Of a stretch of DNA of 33,064 nucleotides, positions 1 through 7,480 are shown piece by piece. Source of the DNA: Sphaerisporangium corydalis (GTDB lineage Bacteria > Actinomycetota > Actinomycetes > Streptosporangiales > Streptosporangiaceae). The notes below the pieces were generated by a model that saw nothing but the letters and a program-made list of their open reading frames with translations, made no database searches and was not told where the DNA came from. The stretch is taken from the NCBI RefSeq assembly GCF_025506355.1, contig NZ_JANZYP010000089.1:1-33064 (forward strand), written 5' to 3'. The stretch's first letter is position 1. The number at the start of each line of letters is the position of its first letter. The translations under genes and the position numbers were made by a program.

Positions 1-16
1 GGGGGGGGCAAAAGAG

Positions 17-52
17 TCGGGGCCGGGCAGTCCCCCGCCTGCCCGGCCCCGA
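17..52. terminator. Strong hairpin, probable bidirectional terminator
   Basis: This is a perfect 14-bp inverted repeat: the left arm at 17-30 starts TCGGGGCC, the right arm at 39-52 ends GGCCCCGA, and the loop is 8 nt. There is no T-tract, which is common for actinomycete terminators. It could end transcription coming from left of the window or from the OsmC gene. Only the inverted repeat is seen directly; terminator function is inferred. Confidence 0.6.
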
Positions 53-109
53 TCTATCACGGTCCAGCTCCGGCGCCTTCCCCCAAACGCACCGGGCGGT
101 CCCGCTCAC

Positions 110-132
110 GGACGCGGTCCCCCACCGCGTCC
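110..132. other. 9-bp inverted repeat
   Basis: GGACGCGGT (110-118) pairs perfectly with ACCGCGTCC (124-132) across a 5-nt C loop. It is a second stable hairpin in the non-coding left edge, possibly a terminator or an attenuator-like structure. No coding region is directly attached to it. Confidence 0.4.
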
Positions 133-345
133 TTCTGGTGAAAAGCTCTGCGGCGCCCTCTTCAGGCGGCTGGTCGCATCCCTCTTGACCTGCCTTAACA
201 CTACATACGGCGGCCTGAGGTACTCGTCATCCCACGGTATAGATTCGGTCTAACTCCCGGGGTTGCCCGGGTACGACGGGACACGCCGAGCCACGCGGGT
301 CTTGGTGACCTTGGGGTGGGTCCGCAGGGGTGGGGTCCGGAAGGG

Positions 346-744
346 CTACTCGGGGAGGACGATCTTGACTTCGGTGCCCTTTTCGAGGGAGCGGCTGACG
401 GTGCAGTGCCGCTCGTGGACGCGGTGGGCGACGGCGCGGTAGACCTCGTCGGCCAGTTCGTCGCCCTCGGGCAGTTCGACGTCGTAGGTGATGGTGACCG
501 GGCCGAGCAGCGTCGGCTCGGCCTTCTCCGCCTCGACCGTCATCGCCAGGCGTACGAGCCGGTGGCCGCGCTGGGCGGTGAGCGGCTCGACCGTCACGAT
601 GTTGCAGCCTCCGACCGCCACGAGCAGCAGTTCCACGGGGGTGAACACCCCCTCCTCGCCGCCGCTGCCCAGCGCGATCTCCGCTCCGCGCGCGTTGCGC
701 GCCACGAAGCCGTTCTCCGTCCGCTCCACTCTCACCGATGCCAT
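346..744 (-). CDS. OsmC-like peroxiredoxin-fold protein
   Basis: This is a 132-residue cytoplasmic protein of the OsmC/Ohr superfamily, which reduces organic or lipid hydroperoxides with two conserved cysteines. Both are visible: Cys47 in the motif VGGCNIV, at the start of the central helix, and Cys114 in ERHCTVSRSL, followed by the usual C-terminal strand. The length fits the family. The start is the ATG at 744, giving MASVRVERTE. The frame stays open further upstream, but that sequence is Arg-rich and overlaps the next gene, so it is rejected. The Shine-Dalgarno is weak. It follows the small unknown gene at 885-1160 on the same strand after a 140-nt gap. OsmC versus Ohr versus a generic YhfA-like member cannot be settled by eye. 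Confidence 0.85.
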   Translation of the reverse strand: MASVRVERTENGFVARNARGAEIALGSGGEEGVFTPVELLLVAVGGCNIVTVEPLTAQRGHRLVRLAMTVEAEKAEPTLLGPVTITYDVELPEGDELADEVYRAVAHRVHERHCTVSRSLEKGTEVKIVLPE

Positions 745-884
745 GCCCAGGAGCCTAAAGCCGCCCGGCCACGCGCGAGCGCCTGCCCCCGGCAATCGGT
801 CCGGACTCGCCGGCGGGACGCGGCCGGCCGTGGCGCGCCGGCCTCCCGACCCCGAACACTGCTGAGGCCAGACAGGGTCCAGGG

Positions 885-1160
885 TCAGGCGTCGGGGTGT
901 TTGGAGAGGTATTCGACGTAGACGGGACGGAGTGCCTCGCCCAGTTCGCCCTCGCCTGAGGCCATCGCGTCGCTGAGCAGCGCCGAGACCCGGCTGAGGT
1001 TGTTGGCGGTCTCGTCCGCGTGGCCGCTCGCGGCCTCGGCGGCCGGGATGACCTTCAGCAGCTCCCACAGGAAGCCGAGATCGCCGTGCGCCACGGCATA
1101 GTGCACCGCCCTGTCGTGCAGCTCTTTGGGCGACAGCGACTGCAGCTCGTCCTGGTCCAT
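885..1160 (-). CDS. Small conserved hypothetical protein
   Basis: It encodes 91 residues starting MDQDELQSLS, soluble, acidic and predicted to be largely helical, with no cysteine pair, signal peptide or membrane segment. The ATG at 1160 is supported by a GGGGGTGAG Shine-Dalgarno a few bases upstream. Codon usage shows the strong third-position GC bias of a real actinobacterial gene. I recall similar short proteins in Streptomyces and relatives but know no function for them. It may be co-transcribed with the OsmC-like gene downstream, although the 140-nt gap allows a separate promoter. Confidence 0.65.
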   Translation of the reverse strand: MDQDELQSLSPKELHDRAVHYAVAHGDLGFLWELLKVIPAAEAASGHADETANNLSRVSALLSDAMASGEGELGEALRPVYVEYLSKHPDA

Positions 1161-1389
1161 TAAGGCTCACCCCCTTTAGCCCCCTTTCCCCGCGATCAGG
1201 GGGATATGCACATCGGCTCGGCGAACGATCACCCCGGCGGAGTCCGCCCAGTTCAGCGGCCCGGCTCCGCGCCGGCCGAGCGGCGTACCGGGCGAAGCCG
1301 GACGAGTCACACCCGTCGCGGCCGCACCGGCGATGCCGAGGGCGTCACGCTCTACCGCTCCCCCGCGTCACCGTGGGACCATCGAGTAC

Positions 1390-1767
1390 GTGAAGATCAT
1401 CATCAAGATCCTTATCGTCGCGGGCGCGCTCTGGGCCGCCACGCGGCTCATCCCCGGGATCACCGTCTCCGGCTCCACCACGGTGCGCACGGCGGGCACG
1501 CTCATCGCGGTCGCGCTCATATTCGGCCTCGTGAACGCCGTGCTCAAGCCGATCATCAAGACGTTCGGCTGCGCGTTCTACATCCTGACGCTCGGCCTCT
1601 TCGCCCTGGTCGTGAACGCCCTGCTCCTGCTGCTCACGAGCTGGCTGGCCGAGAAGTTCGAGCTCCCGTTCCACGTGAGCGGCTTCTGGGCCGCCTTCCT
1701 CGGGGCGATCCTGGTCGGCCTGATCAGCTGGCTCCTGGACATGCTCCTCGGTCTCAACGACGACTGA
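1390..1767 (+). CDS. Phage-holin-4-2 / YvlD-type membrane protein
   Basis: This 125-residue integral membrane protein has four hydrophobic helices, at about residues 2-20, 28-48, 55-80 and 95-120. The inter-helix motif GLVNAVLKPIIK is typical of the YvlD / phage_holin_4_2 family. The family is widespread in Actinobacteria, outside phages, and its role is unknown; the holin name reflects similarity only. The chosen start is GTG at 1390 (VKIIIKIL), which puts the first helix at the N-terminus as in relatives. An upstream ATG at 1333 would add 19 Arg/Pro-rich residues that do not look native. The gene stands alone, convergent with the LacI gene 23 bp downstream. Confidence 0.8.
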   Translation: MKIIIKILIVAGALWAATRLIPGITVSGSTTVRTAGTLIAVALIFGLVNAVLKPIIKTFGCAFYILTLGLFALVVNALLLLLTSWLAEKFELPFHVSGFWAAFLGAILVGLISWLLDMLLGLNDD

Positions 1768-1790
1768 CGCGGGCCACACCCGGGGCAGGG

Positions 1791-2798
1791 TCAGCGCTCG
1801 GCCACCGACCCGCGTTCTCTCAGTTCGGGGGCCTGGATGATCCTGCGCCTGCGGTTCTGGCCGTCCGCCGCCGCGACCACCAGCCGGACGGCGGCCCGGA
1901 CGATGCCCTCGATGTCCCAGTTGACGGTGGTCAGGCCGGGGGTGAGCAGCCCGGACATCGGATGATCGTCATATCCCATGACGGAGATGTCCCGGGGCAC
2001 GCTGAGCCCCACCTCGGCCGCCGCCGCGTACACGCCGTAGGCGATCGAGTCGGAGAAGCAGAAGGCCGCGCTGGGCCGCGAGGCGCTGTCCAGCAGCTCG
2101 CAGGCCACCTTGGTGGTGGCGGCCAGGCCGTGCGGCGCGGTGATCACCTCGATGTCCAGCCCCAGGCGCTCGGCCTCGGCGGTGACGTGGACGTCGGCCG
2201 GCCGGTCGGGGGTGCTGGACCACGTAGGGGTCAGGACGGCGATTCCCCGGTGCCCCTTGTCCCTGAGGTACTCCAGGGCGAGGGTGACCCCCCGCCGGTT
2301 GTCGAACACGACCTCCCCGGCGGTGCGCGCGTCGAGCAGCGCGTCGCCGATGGCGACCACCGGCACCGTCTCGGCGAGCTGGGCCCACTGCGAGGCGGCG
2401 GGGTCGACCGGCTGGACGATGAGCCCGTCGACCCGCTGGTCACGGAGCTGCCGGGCGAGGACGCGCTCCCGTGCGGGGTCCCCGGCGGCGTCGAGGATGA
2501 GGGCGTACCTGTCCTTCTCCCGCAGGGCCCGCCCGATGCCGAAGGCCAGTGACTGCTGCCAGAGGTCCTCCAGCGACCCGCAGAGCAGGCCGATCATGCC
2601 GGTGCGCCCGCTGGCCAGGGCGCGGGCGATCGGATCGGCCTCGTATCCCAGCTCGGCCGCCGCCTGGCGCACCCTTTCGATGGTCTCCTCGGAAACCTGC
2701 AGGCCGCGGAGCGCGTAGGACACGGCGGCGGTGGACAGGCCGGTCGCCTGGGCCACCTCGCGGATCGTCGCCCGTTTTCGCGGCTGGGAACGCGGCAT
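1791..2798 (-). CDS. LacI-family transcriptional regulator
   Basis: It is a 335-residue repressor with the usual LacI layout. A winged N-terminal HTH with hinge comes first (TIREVAQATGLSTAAVSYALRG, residues about 11-32), then the LRQAAAELGYEADPIARALASGRT-type hinge. A periplasmic-binding-protein-like effector domain follows, ending in the D-x-S-V-M-G-Y-D-D-H motif and a short tail. The ATG at 2798 is preceded by a GTG at 2801, and either could be used. It is divergent from the amidohydrolase/cupin pair, and two tandem LacI-type boxes lie in the gap. It therefore most likely represses that pair and itself. The effector is unknown. Confidence 0.9.
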   Translation of the reverse strand: MPRSQPRKRATIREVAQATGLSTAAVSYALRGLQVSEETIERVRQAAAELGYEADPIARALASGRTGMIGLLCGSLEDLWQQSLAFGIGRALREKDRYALILDAAGDPARERVLARQLRDQRVDGLIVQPVDPAASQWAQLAETVPVVAIGDALLDARTAGEVVFDNRRGVTLALEYLRDKGHRGIAVLTPTWSSTPDRPADVHVTAEAERLGLDIEVITAPHGLAATTKVACELLDSASRPSAAFCFSDSIAYGVYAAAAEVGLSVPRDISVMGYDDHPMSGLLTPGLTTVNWDIEGIVRAAVRLVVAAADGQNRRRRIIQAPELRERGSVAER

Positions 2799-2879
2799 CA
2801 CGCCAGCCTATGCCGAATCACCGACAGGCGAAGGGCCGCGGTGTCTCGACCGATGGACAGACGGTTGACGGGAAGGCAG

Positions 2880-2919
2880 GTTAAGCGGTTCACTGAAACG
2901 AATCAGTTAACCGTTTCAC
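2880..2919. promoter_or_regulatory. Tandem LacI-type operator boxes
   Basis: Two 14-bp boxes, GTTAAGCGGTTCAC (2880-2893) and GTTAACCGTTTCAC (2906-2919), differ at only two positions and lie 26 bp apart. Both fit the LacI-family style, an imperfect palindrome centred on CG (TTAAnCGnTTCA). They lie between the divergent lacI-type gene and the amidohydrolase gene, about 75-110 bp upstream of the latter. That spacing suits repression of both directions. Binding by this LacI protein is inferred from position and sequence style. Confidence 0.65.
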
Positions 2920-2992
2920 GGGACTCCCCCAGGCATACCCGATAATATCGATAGGGATTGTCGGGTACAGTGGTACCAAGGAGGTGACGGCG

Positions 2993-3886
2993 GTGCGTAT
3001 CGATGTCCACCAGCACATTTGGACGCGCGGCTTCGTGGACGCGCTGCGGGCGCGCACGACCGCGCCCTACCTCGACGGCTGGACCTTGTACCTCGACGGC
3101 GAGGAGCCCTTCGCGGCCAACCCCCTCGATCACGACGTGGACCACCGTCTCACCCTGAACCAGGATCTGGACCTTGCCCTGGTCTCACTGTCGAGCCCGC
3201 TCGGCGTCGAGCACCTGCCGCCCGCCGACGCCTGGCCGCTGCTCGACGCCTACCACGACGGCGCCCTGGAGCTGCCCACGTCGTTCCGCGCCTGGGCGTC
3301 CACCTGCGTCACCGAGGTCGACGCGACCAGGACGGCCAAGGAGCTCGACCGGGGCTTCGTCGGCCTGCAGCTCCCGGCCACCAGCCTCCTGGACGCCACG
3401 GCCTACGCCAGGCTCGCGCCGCTGCTCGACCTGCTGGAGGACCGCGACCGGCCGCTGTTCGTCCACCCCGGCCCCGCGTCGGCGCCCGGTACGCCCCCGT
3501 GGTGGGCCGCCGTCGTGCCGTACGTGCAGCAGATGCACGCCTCCTGGTACGCGTTCCGGGCGTTCGGCCGGCCACGCCACCCCCGCCTGCGGGTGTGTTT
3601 CGCGCTGCTCGGCGGCCTCGCGCCCCTGCACGTGGAGCGCCTGATCGCCCGGGGCGGCTCCGCCAGGGGGGCCGTGGACCCCGACGCCTTCCTCGAGACC
3701 TCCTCCTACGGCCACCAGGCCATCGACGCCATCACCCGCGCCGTCGGCGTCGAGGTCGTGGTGCTCGGCTCGGACCGCCCCTACGCGGCGCCGGCCGAGA
3801 CCCTCCTCGGCGAGGCCGCCGCACGAACCATGTCGGTCACCAATCCAATGCGCCTGCTCAAAATGGAAGGAGCCGTGCCCAGATGA
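2993..3886 (+). CDS. Amidohydrolase_2 (metal-dependent hydrolase)
   Basis: The 297-residue TIM-barrel hydrolase belongs to the ACMSD/amidohydrolase_2 family, which uses a divalent metal to hydrolyse or decarboxylate small, often ring-derived, acids. Metal-ligand motifs are visible in order: His6-x-His8 (DVHQH) at the first strand, His158 in FVHPG, His213 in GGLAPLHVER and Asp261 in LGSDRPY. The start is the GTG at 2993, eight bases after a strong AAGGAGG (2978-2984). An in-frame GTG at 2984 overlaps that ribosome site and cannot use it. The gene overlaps the cupin gene by ATGA, so the two are translationally coupled. The substrate is unknown. Confidence 0.85.
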   Translation: MRIDVHQHIWTRGFVDALRARTTAPYLDGWTLYLDGEEPFAANPLDHDVDHRLTLNQDLDLALVSLSSPLGVEHLPPADAWPLLDAYHDGALELPTSFRAWASTCVTEVDATRTAKELDRGFVGLQLPATSLLDATAYARLAPLLDLLEDRDRPLFVHPGPASAPGTPPWWAAVVPYVQQMHASWYAFRAFGRPRHPRLRVCFALLGGLAPLHVERLIARGGSARGAVDPDAFLETSSYGHQAIDAITRAVGVEVVVLGSDRPYAAPAETLLGEAAARTMSVTNPMRLLKMEGAVPR

Positions 3887-4392
3887 GCTGGGATTCACTG
3901 CCTGACAGATTCCTCGACAAGCGTGAACTGCGCGCGCTGGTGGAGGATCTGGAGAAGCACCCTGAACTGTGGTCGCACCACGTCCACTTCGGCGACTCCG
4001 GCGAGGGACGGCACTACGCCTCGCTGCACCGCGACTCCTACGTCGACATCTGGCTGTTCTGCTGGCGCCCCGAGGACGACACCGGCTGGCACGACCACGA
4101 CGTCTCCTCCGGCGCGGTGCGCGTGATCTCCGGGATGCTCAAGGAGTCCAACCCGCGCATCGGCGGCGCCCACCTGGAGACCTACGTCTCCGAGGGCCAG
4201 TCGCTGTCGTTCGGCCCGGACCACATCCACCGGATCAACGGCCACACCGAGGGCAGCGTGTCGATCCACGCCTACTCGCCCCCGCTCTGGCGCCTCGGCC
4301 AGTACTCCATCAGCGACGACGGCGTCATGCGCCGGGTCTCGGTGAGCTACGCCGACGAGCTGCGGCAGATGGACGAGGAAGCGCTGGTATAG
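3883..4392 (+). CDS. Cysteine-dioxygenase-type cupin
   Basis: It encodes 169 residues of the cysteine dioxygenase / 3-mercaptopropionate dioxygenase cupin fold, which uses non-haem Fe(II) to oxidise small thiols to sulfinates. The iron-binding histidines are seen as His70-x-His72 (GWHDHD) and His114 in GPDHIHRI. The Ser-His-Tyr triad of the family is present as Ser127, His129 and Tyr131 (SVSIHAYSPPL). A GGAAGGAG site lies 10 bases before the ATG, which overlaps the amidohydrolase stop. Whether the substrate is cysteine or another thiol acid cannot be read from the sequence; pairing with an amidohydrolase suggests a dedicated pathway. Its last 46 nt overlap the convergent phosphodiesterase gene. 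Confidence 0.85.
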   Translation: MSWDSLPDRFLDKRELRALVEDLEKHPELWSHHVHFGDSGEGRHYASLHRDSYVDIWLFCWRPEDDTGWHDHDVSSGAVRVISGMLKESNPRIGGAHLETYVSEGQSLSFGPDHIHRINGHTEGSVSIHAYSPPLWRLGQYSISDDGVMRRVSVSYADELRQMDEEALV

Positions 4393-5618
4393 CACGACGG
4401 CAGCCGGTTCTCACCCGTGTCGCGGGTGCGCCTGGCGATCCCTGGGTCGTCGGTGAACACGCCGTCGACGCCCAGGTCGAACAGCCTCCGCAGCCAGCCG
4501 GACACGTCGCCGTGCGCCGCCGCGTACCCCGGCGCGGCCGGGTCGCCCGCGCGGAAGGCGGCGGGCAGCTCGGCGTTCTCCGGGCGCACGGTCCAGACGT
4601 GGACGGCCAGGCCCGCGCGGTGGGCGTCCTGGACCAGCGTGGTCGGCGTCCCGAGGGCGGCGTTCCGGTCCATGGGCACCACCAGGCGGGTGGAGACGCC
4701 GATCGCGTCGGCGTAGGAGGCGATCTCGCTGAGCCCCTGGGGGGTGGCCAGGTCGCGGTAGGTGCGCGGGTCACCCGAGGCGACCAGGTCGCGGGGCGCG
4801 CCCGAGGATTCCATGAGCTGGACGAGCCGCAGCCGCGTCCGTTCGCGCATGGCGCGCAGGTTGGCGGTCTCGAAGGACTGGACGAACACCGGGTCGGACT
4901 TCTCGCGCCACCCGTAACGGCCGAGGGTCGCGAGCAGGGGGCCTTCCAGGGGGAGCCCGATGGAGGCGAAGTAGCCGGGGTGCTTGGTCTCGGGGTAGAT
5001 CCCGACCCCGGCCCGGCGCGCCAGGGCGGCGACCTCGTCGAACGTCGGGACGCGGGCGCGGCCGTCGTAGGCGGCGCTCCCGGGACGCAGGGCGGGCAGG
5101 CGCTCCTTGGCGCGCAGCGTGCGCAGCTCGGCCAGGGTGAAGTCCTCGGTGAACCATCCGGTCAGCCGGCGGCCGTCGATCACCTTGGTGGTCCTGCGCC
5201 CGGCGAACTCCGGGTGCGCGGCGACGTCGGTGGTCTGGGAGATCTCGTTCTCGTGCCGGGCGACGAGGACGTGGTCCTTGGTGGAGACCAGGTCGGGCTC
5301 GATGTAGTCGGCGCCCATCCGGATCGCGGCCTCGTAGGAGAGCATGGTGTGCTCGGGCCGGTAGGCGCAGGCGCCCCGGTGGCCGATGACGAGCGGACGC
5401 GGACCCGGCCCGCCGAGCGCGGGCGGAACCGGGACCGCGGCCGGGAACGGGACTGGGAGCGGGAACGGGACCTGAACCGAAGCCGGGCCCTGAACGGGGG
5501 GCGGGACCGAGACCGGAGCCACGGGCGGGACCACGGTCGGAGCCGGGGGCGGGACCGGGGCCGGGTCCGCGGGCATGAGGGACACGACGGCGGCCACCAG
5601 CCACGGCAAGATGATCAC
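4347..5618 (-). CDS. Secreted glycerophosphodiester phosphodiesterase
   Basis: This 423-residue enzyme would release glycerol-3-phosphate and an alcohol from glycerophosphodiesters outside the cell. After a short hydrophobic leader (ILPWLVAAVVSL) comes a Pro/Val-rich linker of about 50 residues (18-70), then the GDPD TIM barrel. Its catalytic and metal residues are visible: His80-Arg81 (IGHRGA), Glu89 (PEHT), Glu107-x-Asp109 (IEPDL) and His122. Near the end is the FTDDPG motif. The start is a GTG at 5618 without a good ribosome site and with few N-terminal positive charges, so the leader is only moderately convincing. The final 20 or so residues after the barrel are low-complexity and overlap the cupin gene. 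It follows the SDR gene by 18 nt. Confidence 0.85.
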   Translation of the reverse strand: MIILPWLVAAVVSLMPADPAPVPPPAPTVVPPVAPVSVPPPVQGPASVQVPFPLPVPFPAAVPVPPALGGPGPRPLVIGHRGACAYRPEHTMLSYEAAIRMGADYIEPDLVSTKDHVLVARHENEISQTTDVAAHPEFAGRRTTKVIDGRRLTGWFTEDFTLAELRTLRAKERLPALRPGSAAYDGRARVPTFDEVAALARRAGVGIYPETKHPGYFASIGLPLEGPLLATLGRYGWREKSDPVFVQSFETANLRAMRERTRLRLVQLMESSGAPRDLVASGDPRTYRDLATPQGLSEIASYADAIGVSTRLVVPMDRNAALGTPTTLVQDAHRAGLAVHVWTVRPENAELPAAFRAGDPAAPGYAAAHGDVSGWLRRLFDLGVDGVFTDDPGIARRTRDTGENRLPSCYTSASSSICRSSSA

Positions 5619-5636
5619 GCTCGATGTTAGGCCTGG

Positions 5637-6425
5637 TCAGATGCTCATTCCGCCGTCGACACGCAGAGGGCTGCCGGTGACGAACGAGCTGTCGTCGCCG
5701 GCCAGGAACAGCACGGCCCTGGCGATCTCGTTCGGCGAGGCGTGCCGCCTGAGGGGGATGTGCCCATCGAACATCTCGGCGGCCCGCTCAGGGGACGCGC
5801 CGGTGACGGCGACCTCGATTGACCGCTGGAAGGTGTTGTCCACCGGCCCCGGGTGGATGGTGTTGACCCTGATCCCCCGGTGCGCGACCTCCTTGGCCAG
5901 GGTGCGCATGAGCCCGACCTGCGCGTGCTTGGCGGCGGCGTACGCGCTGACGCCCGCGTCGGAGGTCAGGCCGACCACGCTGGAGGTGATGATGACGCTG
6001 CCGCCGTCCGACATCACCGGCAGCGCGTGCTTGCACAGCAGGAACGCCCCGCGCACGTGGACGGCGAGCACCCGGTCGAACACGTCGTCGGGGTAGTCGG
6101 TGACCGGGGCCACGACCCCGGCGATGCCGGCGTTGCTGAACAGCACGTCCAGCCCGCCGTACCGCTCGACCGTGGCGCGGACGGCCGCGCGCACCTGCGC
6201 CGGGTCGGTGACGTCGCCGACGATGTACGAGGCGGCGCCGTCCGCCCGGTGCCTGCGCGAGACGATGTGCCCGTCGAGGTCGATCACCGCCTCCTGGAGG
6301 CGGTCGAGGTCCAGGCCGACGAGCATGACCCGCGCCCCCTCGGCCACGAAGACGCGGGCGGTGGCGACGCCCAGGCTGCCCTCACCGCCCGTGATGATCG
6401 CGACCTTGCCGTCGAGACGCCCCAT
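5637..6425 (-). CDS. Short-chain dehydrogenase/reductase (SDR)
   Basis: The 262-residue classical SDR is an NAD(P)-dependent alcohol/ketone oxidoreductase. Visible motifs are the cofactor glycine motif TGGEGSLG (12-19), NAG at 98-100, catalytic Ser148/149 with Tyr162-x3-Lys166 (YAAAK), and the C-terminal SSFVTGSPLRVDGG. The Asn usually found in the AVN-x-x-G helix is His123 (AVHVRGAF), which is unusual for the catalytic tetrad. The start at 6425 has a strong GAGGAGG. An in-frame ATG at 6449 overlaps the AraC stop as ATGA and could add eight residues by coupled reinitiation. The gene forms a minus-strand run with AraC upstream and the phosphodiesterase downstream. Confidence 0.9.
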   Translation of the reverse strand: MGRLDGKVAIITGGEGSLGVATARVFVAEGARVMLVGLDLDRLQEAVIDLDGHIVSRRHRADGAASYIVGDVTDPAQVRAAVRATVERYGGLDVLFSNAGIAGVVAPVTDYPDDVFDRVLAVHVRGAFLLCKHALPVMSDGGSVIITSSVVGLTSDAGVSAYAAAKHAQVGLMRTLAKEVAHRGIRVNTIHPGPVDNTFQRSIEVAVTGASPERAAEMFDGHIPLRRHASPNEIARAVLFLAGDDSSFVTGSPLRVDGGMSI

Positions 6426-6445
6426 ACGGTCCTCCTCGCCACGGA

Positions 6446-7480
6446 TCATCGGGGAGGCGGGGGCCACGCGTCTTGTTCAGGAGCGCACAGTGCTTGACGG
6501 CCGGGGAACGCTTGGGTCATCGGCCGCGCGGTGGCGGCGCAGCGGTAGTCGCGCGGCGAGGTGCCGAACGCGGTCTTGAAGATCCGGCTGAAGTGCGACG
6601 CGTCGAAGTACCCCCACTTGGCGGCGATCGCGCTCACCGAGCGGGTCGCCAGCAACGGATCGCGCAGGTCGTGGCCGCAGTGCTCCAGCCGCCGGTCCCT
6701 GATCCAGGTGGAGACCGTGGTGCCCTCGGCGTGGAACAGCTTGTGCAGGTAGCGGGTCGAGATGTGGTGCGCGGCGGCGATGTCGCCAGGGGCCAGCCCG
6801 CCGTCCCCCAGCCGTGCCTCGATGAACGCCGTGACCCGCAGGAACAGGGCGCGCGTCGCGCTCTCGGGGTCGGCCGCCACCTCCAGCCGGTCGGCGATCG
6901 CGGTCGTGAGCAGGTCGAGCACGTTGCCCGCGAGCCGCACGCCCCGCAGGCCCTCCATCTCGCCGGACAGCCGGCCGATCTGGAGCAGGAACGGGCTGAG
7001 CGCGCCGCCGAGGCCGGAGGTCCCGGAGATGGTGGTGGCGGTCAGCCGGCCGACGGAATCGGGCGGCAGCCCGAGCATGGCCCGGGGGAAGATCAGGACC
7101 AGGAACCGGGACCGCTGCCCGAAGGCGAGCGTGTAGGGCCGGGTGGTGTCGTAGACGGAGAAGTCGCCGGGGGCCAGCACCGCCTCGCGCCCGTCCTGGC
7201 TCAGCACGCTGCCGCCGTCGACCTGGAGGCCCAGCTTGTAGCAGTCGCCGGGCGAGGCGGTGACCAGGCGGGACGTGCGGTGGGCGACGTGCGCGTCGGC
7301 GTCGACGCTGTAGATCTTGAGGGCGCCCAGGCTCCCCCCGCTCAGCCGGCCCTGGAAGGAGTCCTGCCCGGCGGGGAAGGACGCCTCCAGCGGGACGAAG
7401 GCATCCGAGACCACGCTGCGCCAGAAGTCGCGTCGGTCCCTGCTCGGCACGTTCGCCGTCTGGGCGAGGTACGGCGGCAT
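6446..7480 (-). CDS. AraC-family transcriptional regulator
   Basis: It encodes 344 residues: an N-terminal AraC_binding_2-like sensor domain (about 20-200), then two helix-turn-helix motifs in the C-terminal third (DIAAAHHISTRYLHKLF and a second helix pair ending in HFSRIFKTAFGTSPRDYR). The start is set at ATG 7480 because GGAAGGTGG precedes it. An earlier in-frame ATG at 7525 has no such site. Relatives of this type often control catabolism of aromatic or other organic acids. It is divergent from the first ABC cassette, and phased direct repeats typical of AraC target sites fill the gap. It also heads a minus-strand run with the SDR gene, whose upstream ATG overlaps its stop codon. Confidence 0.9.
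   Translation of the reverse strand: MPPYLAQTANVPSRDRRDFWRSVVSDAFVPLEASFPAGQDSFQGRLSGGSLGALKIYSVDADAHVAHRTSRLVTASPGDCYKLGLQVDGGSVLSQDGREAVLAPGDFSVYDTTRPYTLAFGQRSRFLVLIFPRAMLGLPPDSVGRLTATTISGTSGLGGALSPFLLQIGRLSGEMEGLRGVRLAGNVLDLLTTAIADRLEVAADPESATRALFLRVTAFIEARLGDGGLAPGDIAAAHHISTRYLHKLFHAEGTTVSTWIRDRRLEHCGHDLRDPLLATRSVSAIAAKWGYFDASHFSRIFKTAFGTSPRDYRCAATARPMTQAFPGRQALCAPEQDAWPPPPR

Larger units (their letters stand above)
1..345. other. Non-coding left edge
   Basis: No convincing gene was found here. It contains two strong inverted repeats (listed separately), a small CCCGGG-GTTG-CCCGGG hairpin at 256-271 just past the OsmC stop, and the pair of AT-richer words CTACATACG (201-209) and ACGGTATAG (234-242). 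Both words recur in the same order near the right end of the window. No promoter with both a good -35 and a good -10 could be assigned. Confidence 0.5.

Noticed and set aside
185-207. TTGACC ... TACATA promoter
   Set aside because: The spacing between the hexamers is only 11 bp, too short for a housekeeping sigma promoter, and no gene follows on that strand.
1-345. tRNA or small RNA gene in the left edge
   Set aside because: No cloverleaf with a T-loop GGTTCRANNCC and acceptor pairing could be formed. The hairpins are simple inverted repeats.
1390-1767. Prophage signal from the holin-like gene
   Set aside because: This family is common as a chromosomal membrane protein, and no integrase, capsid, lysin or attachment site was seen.
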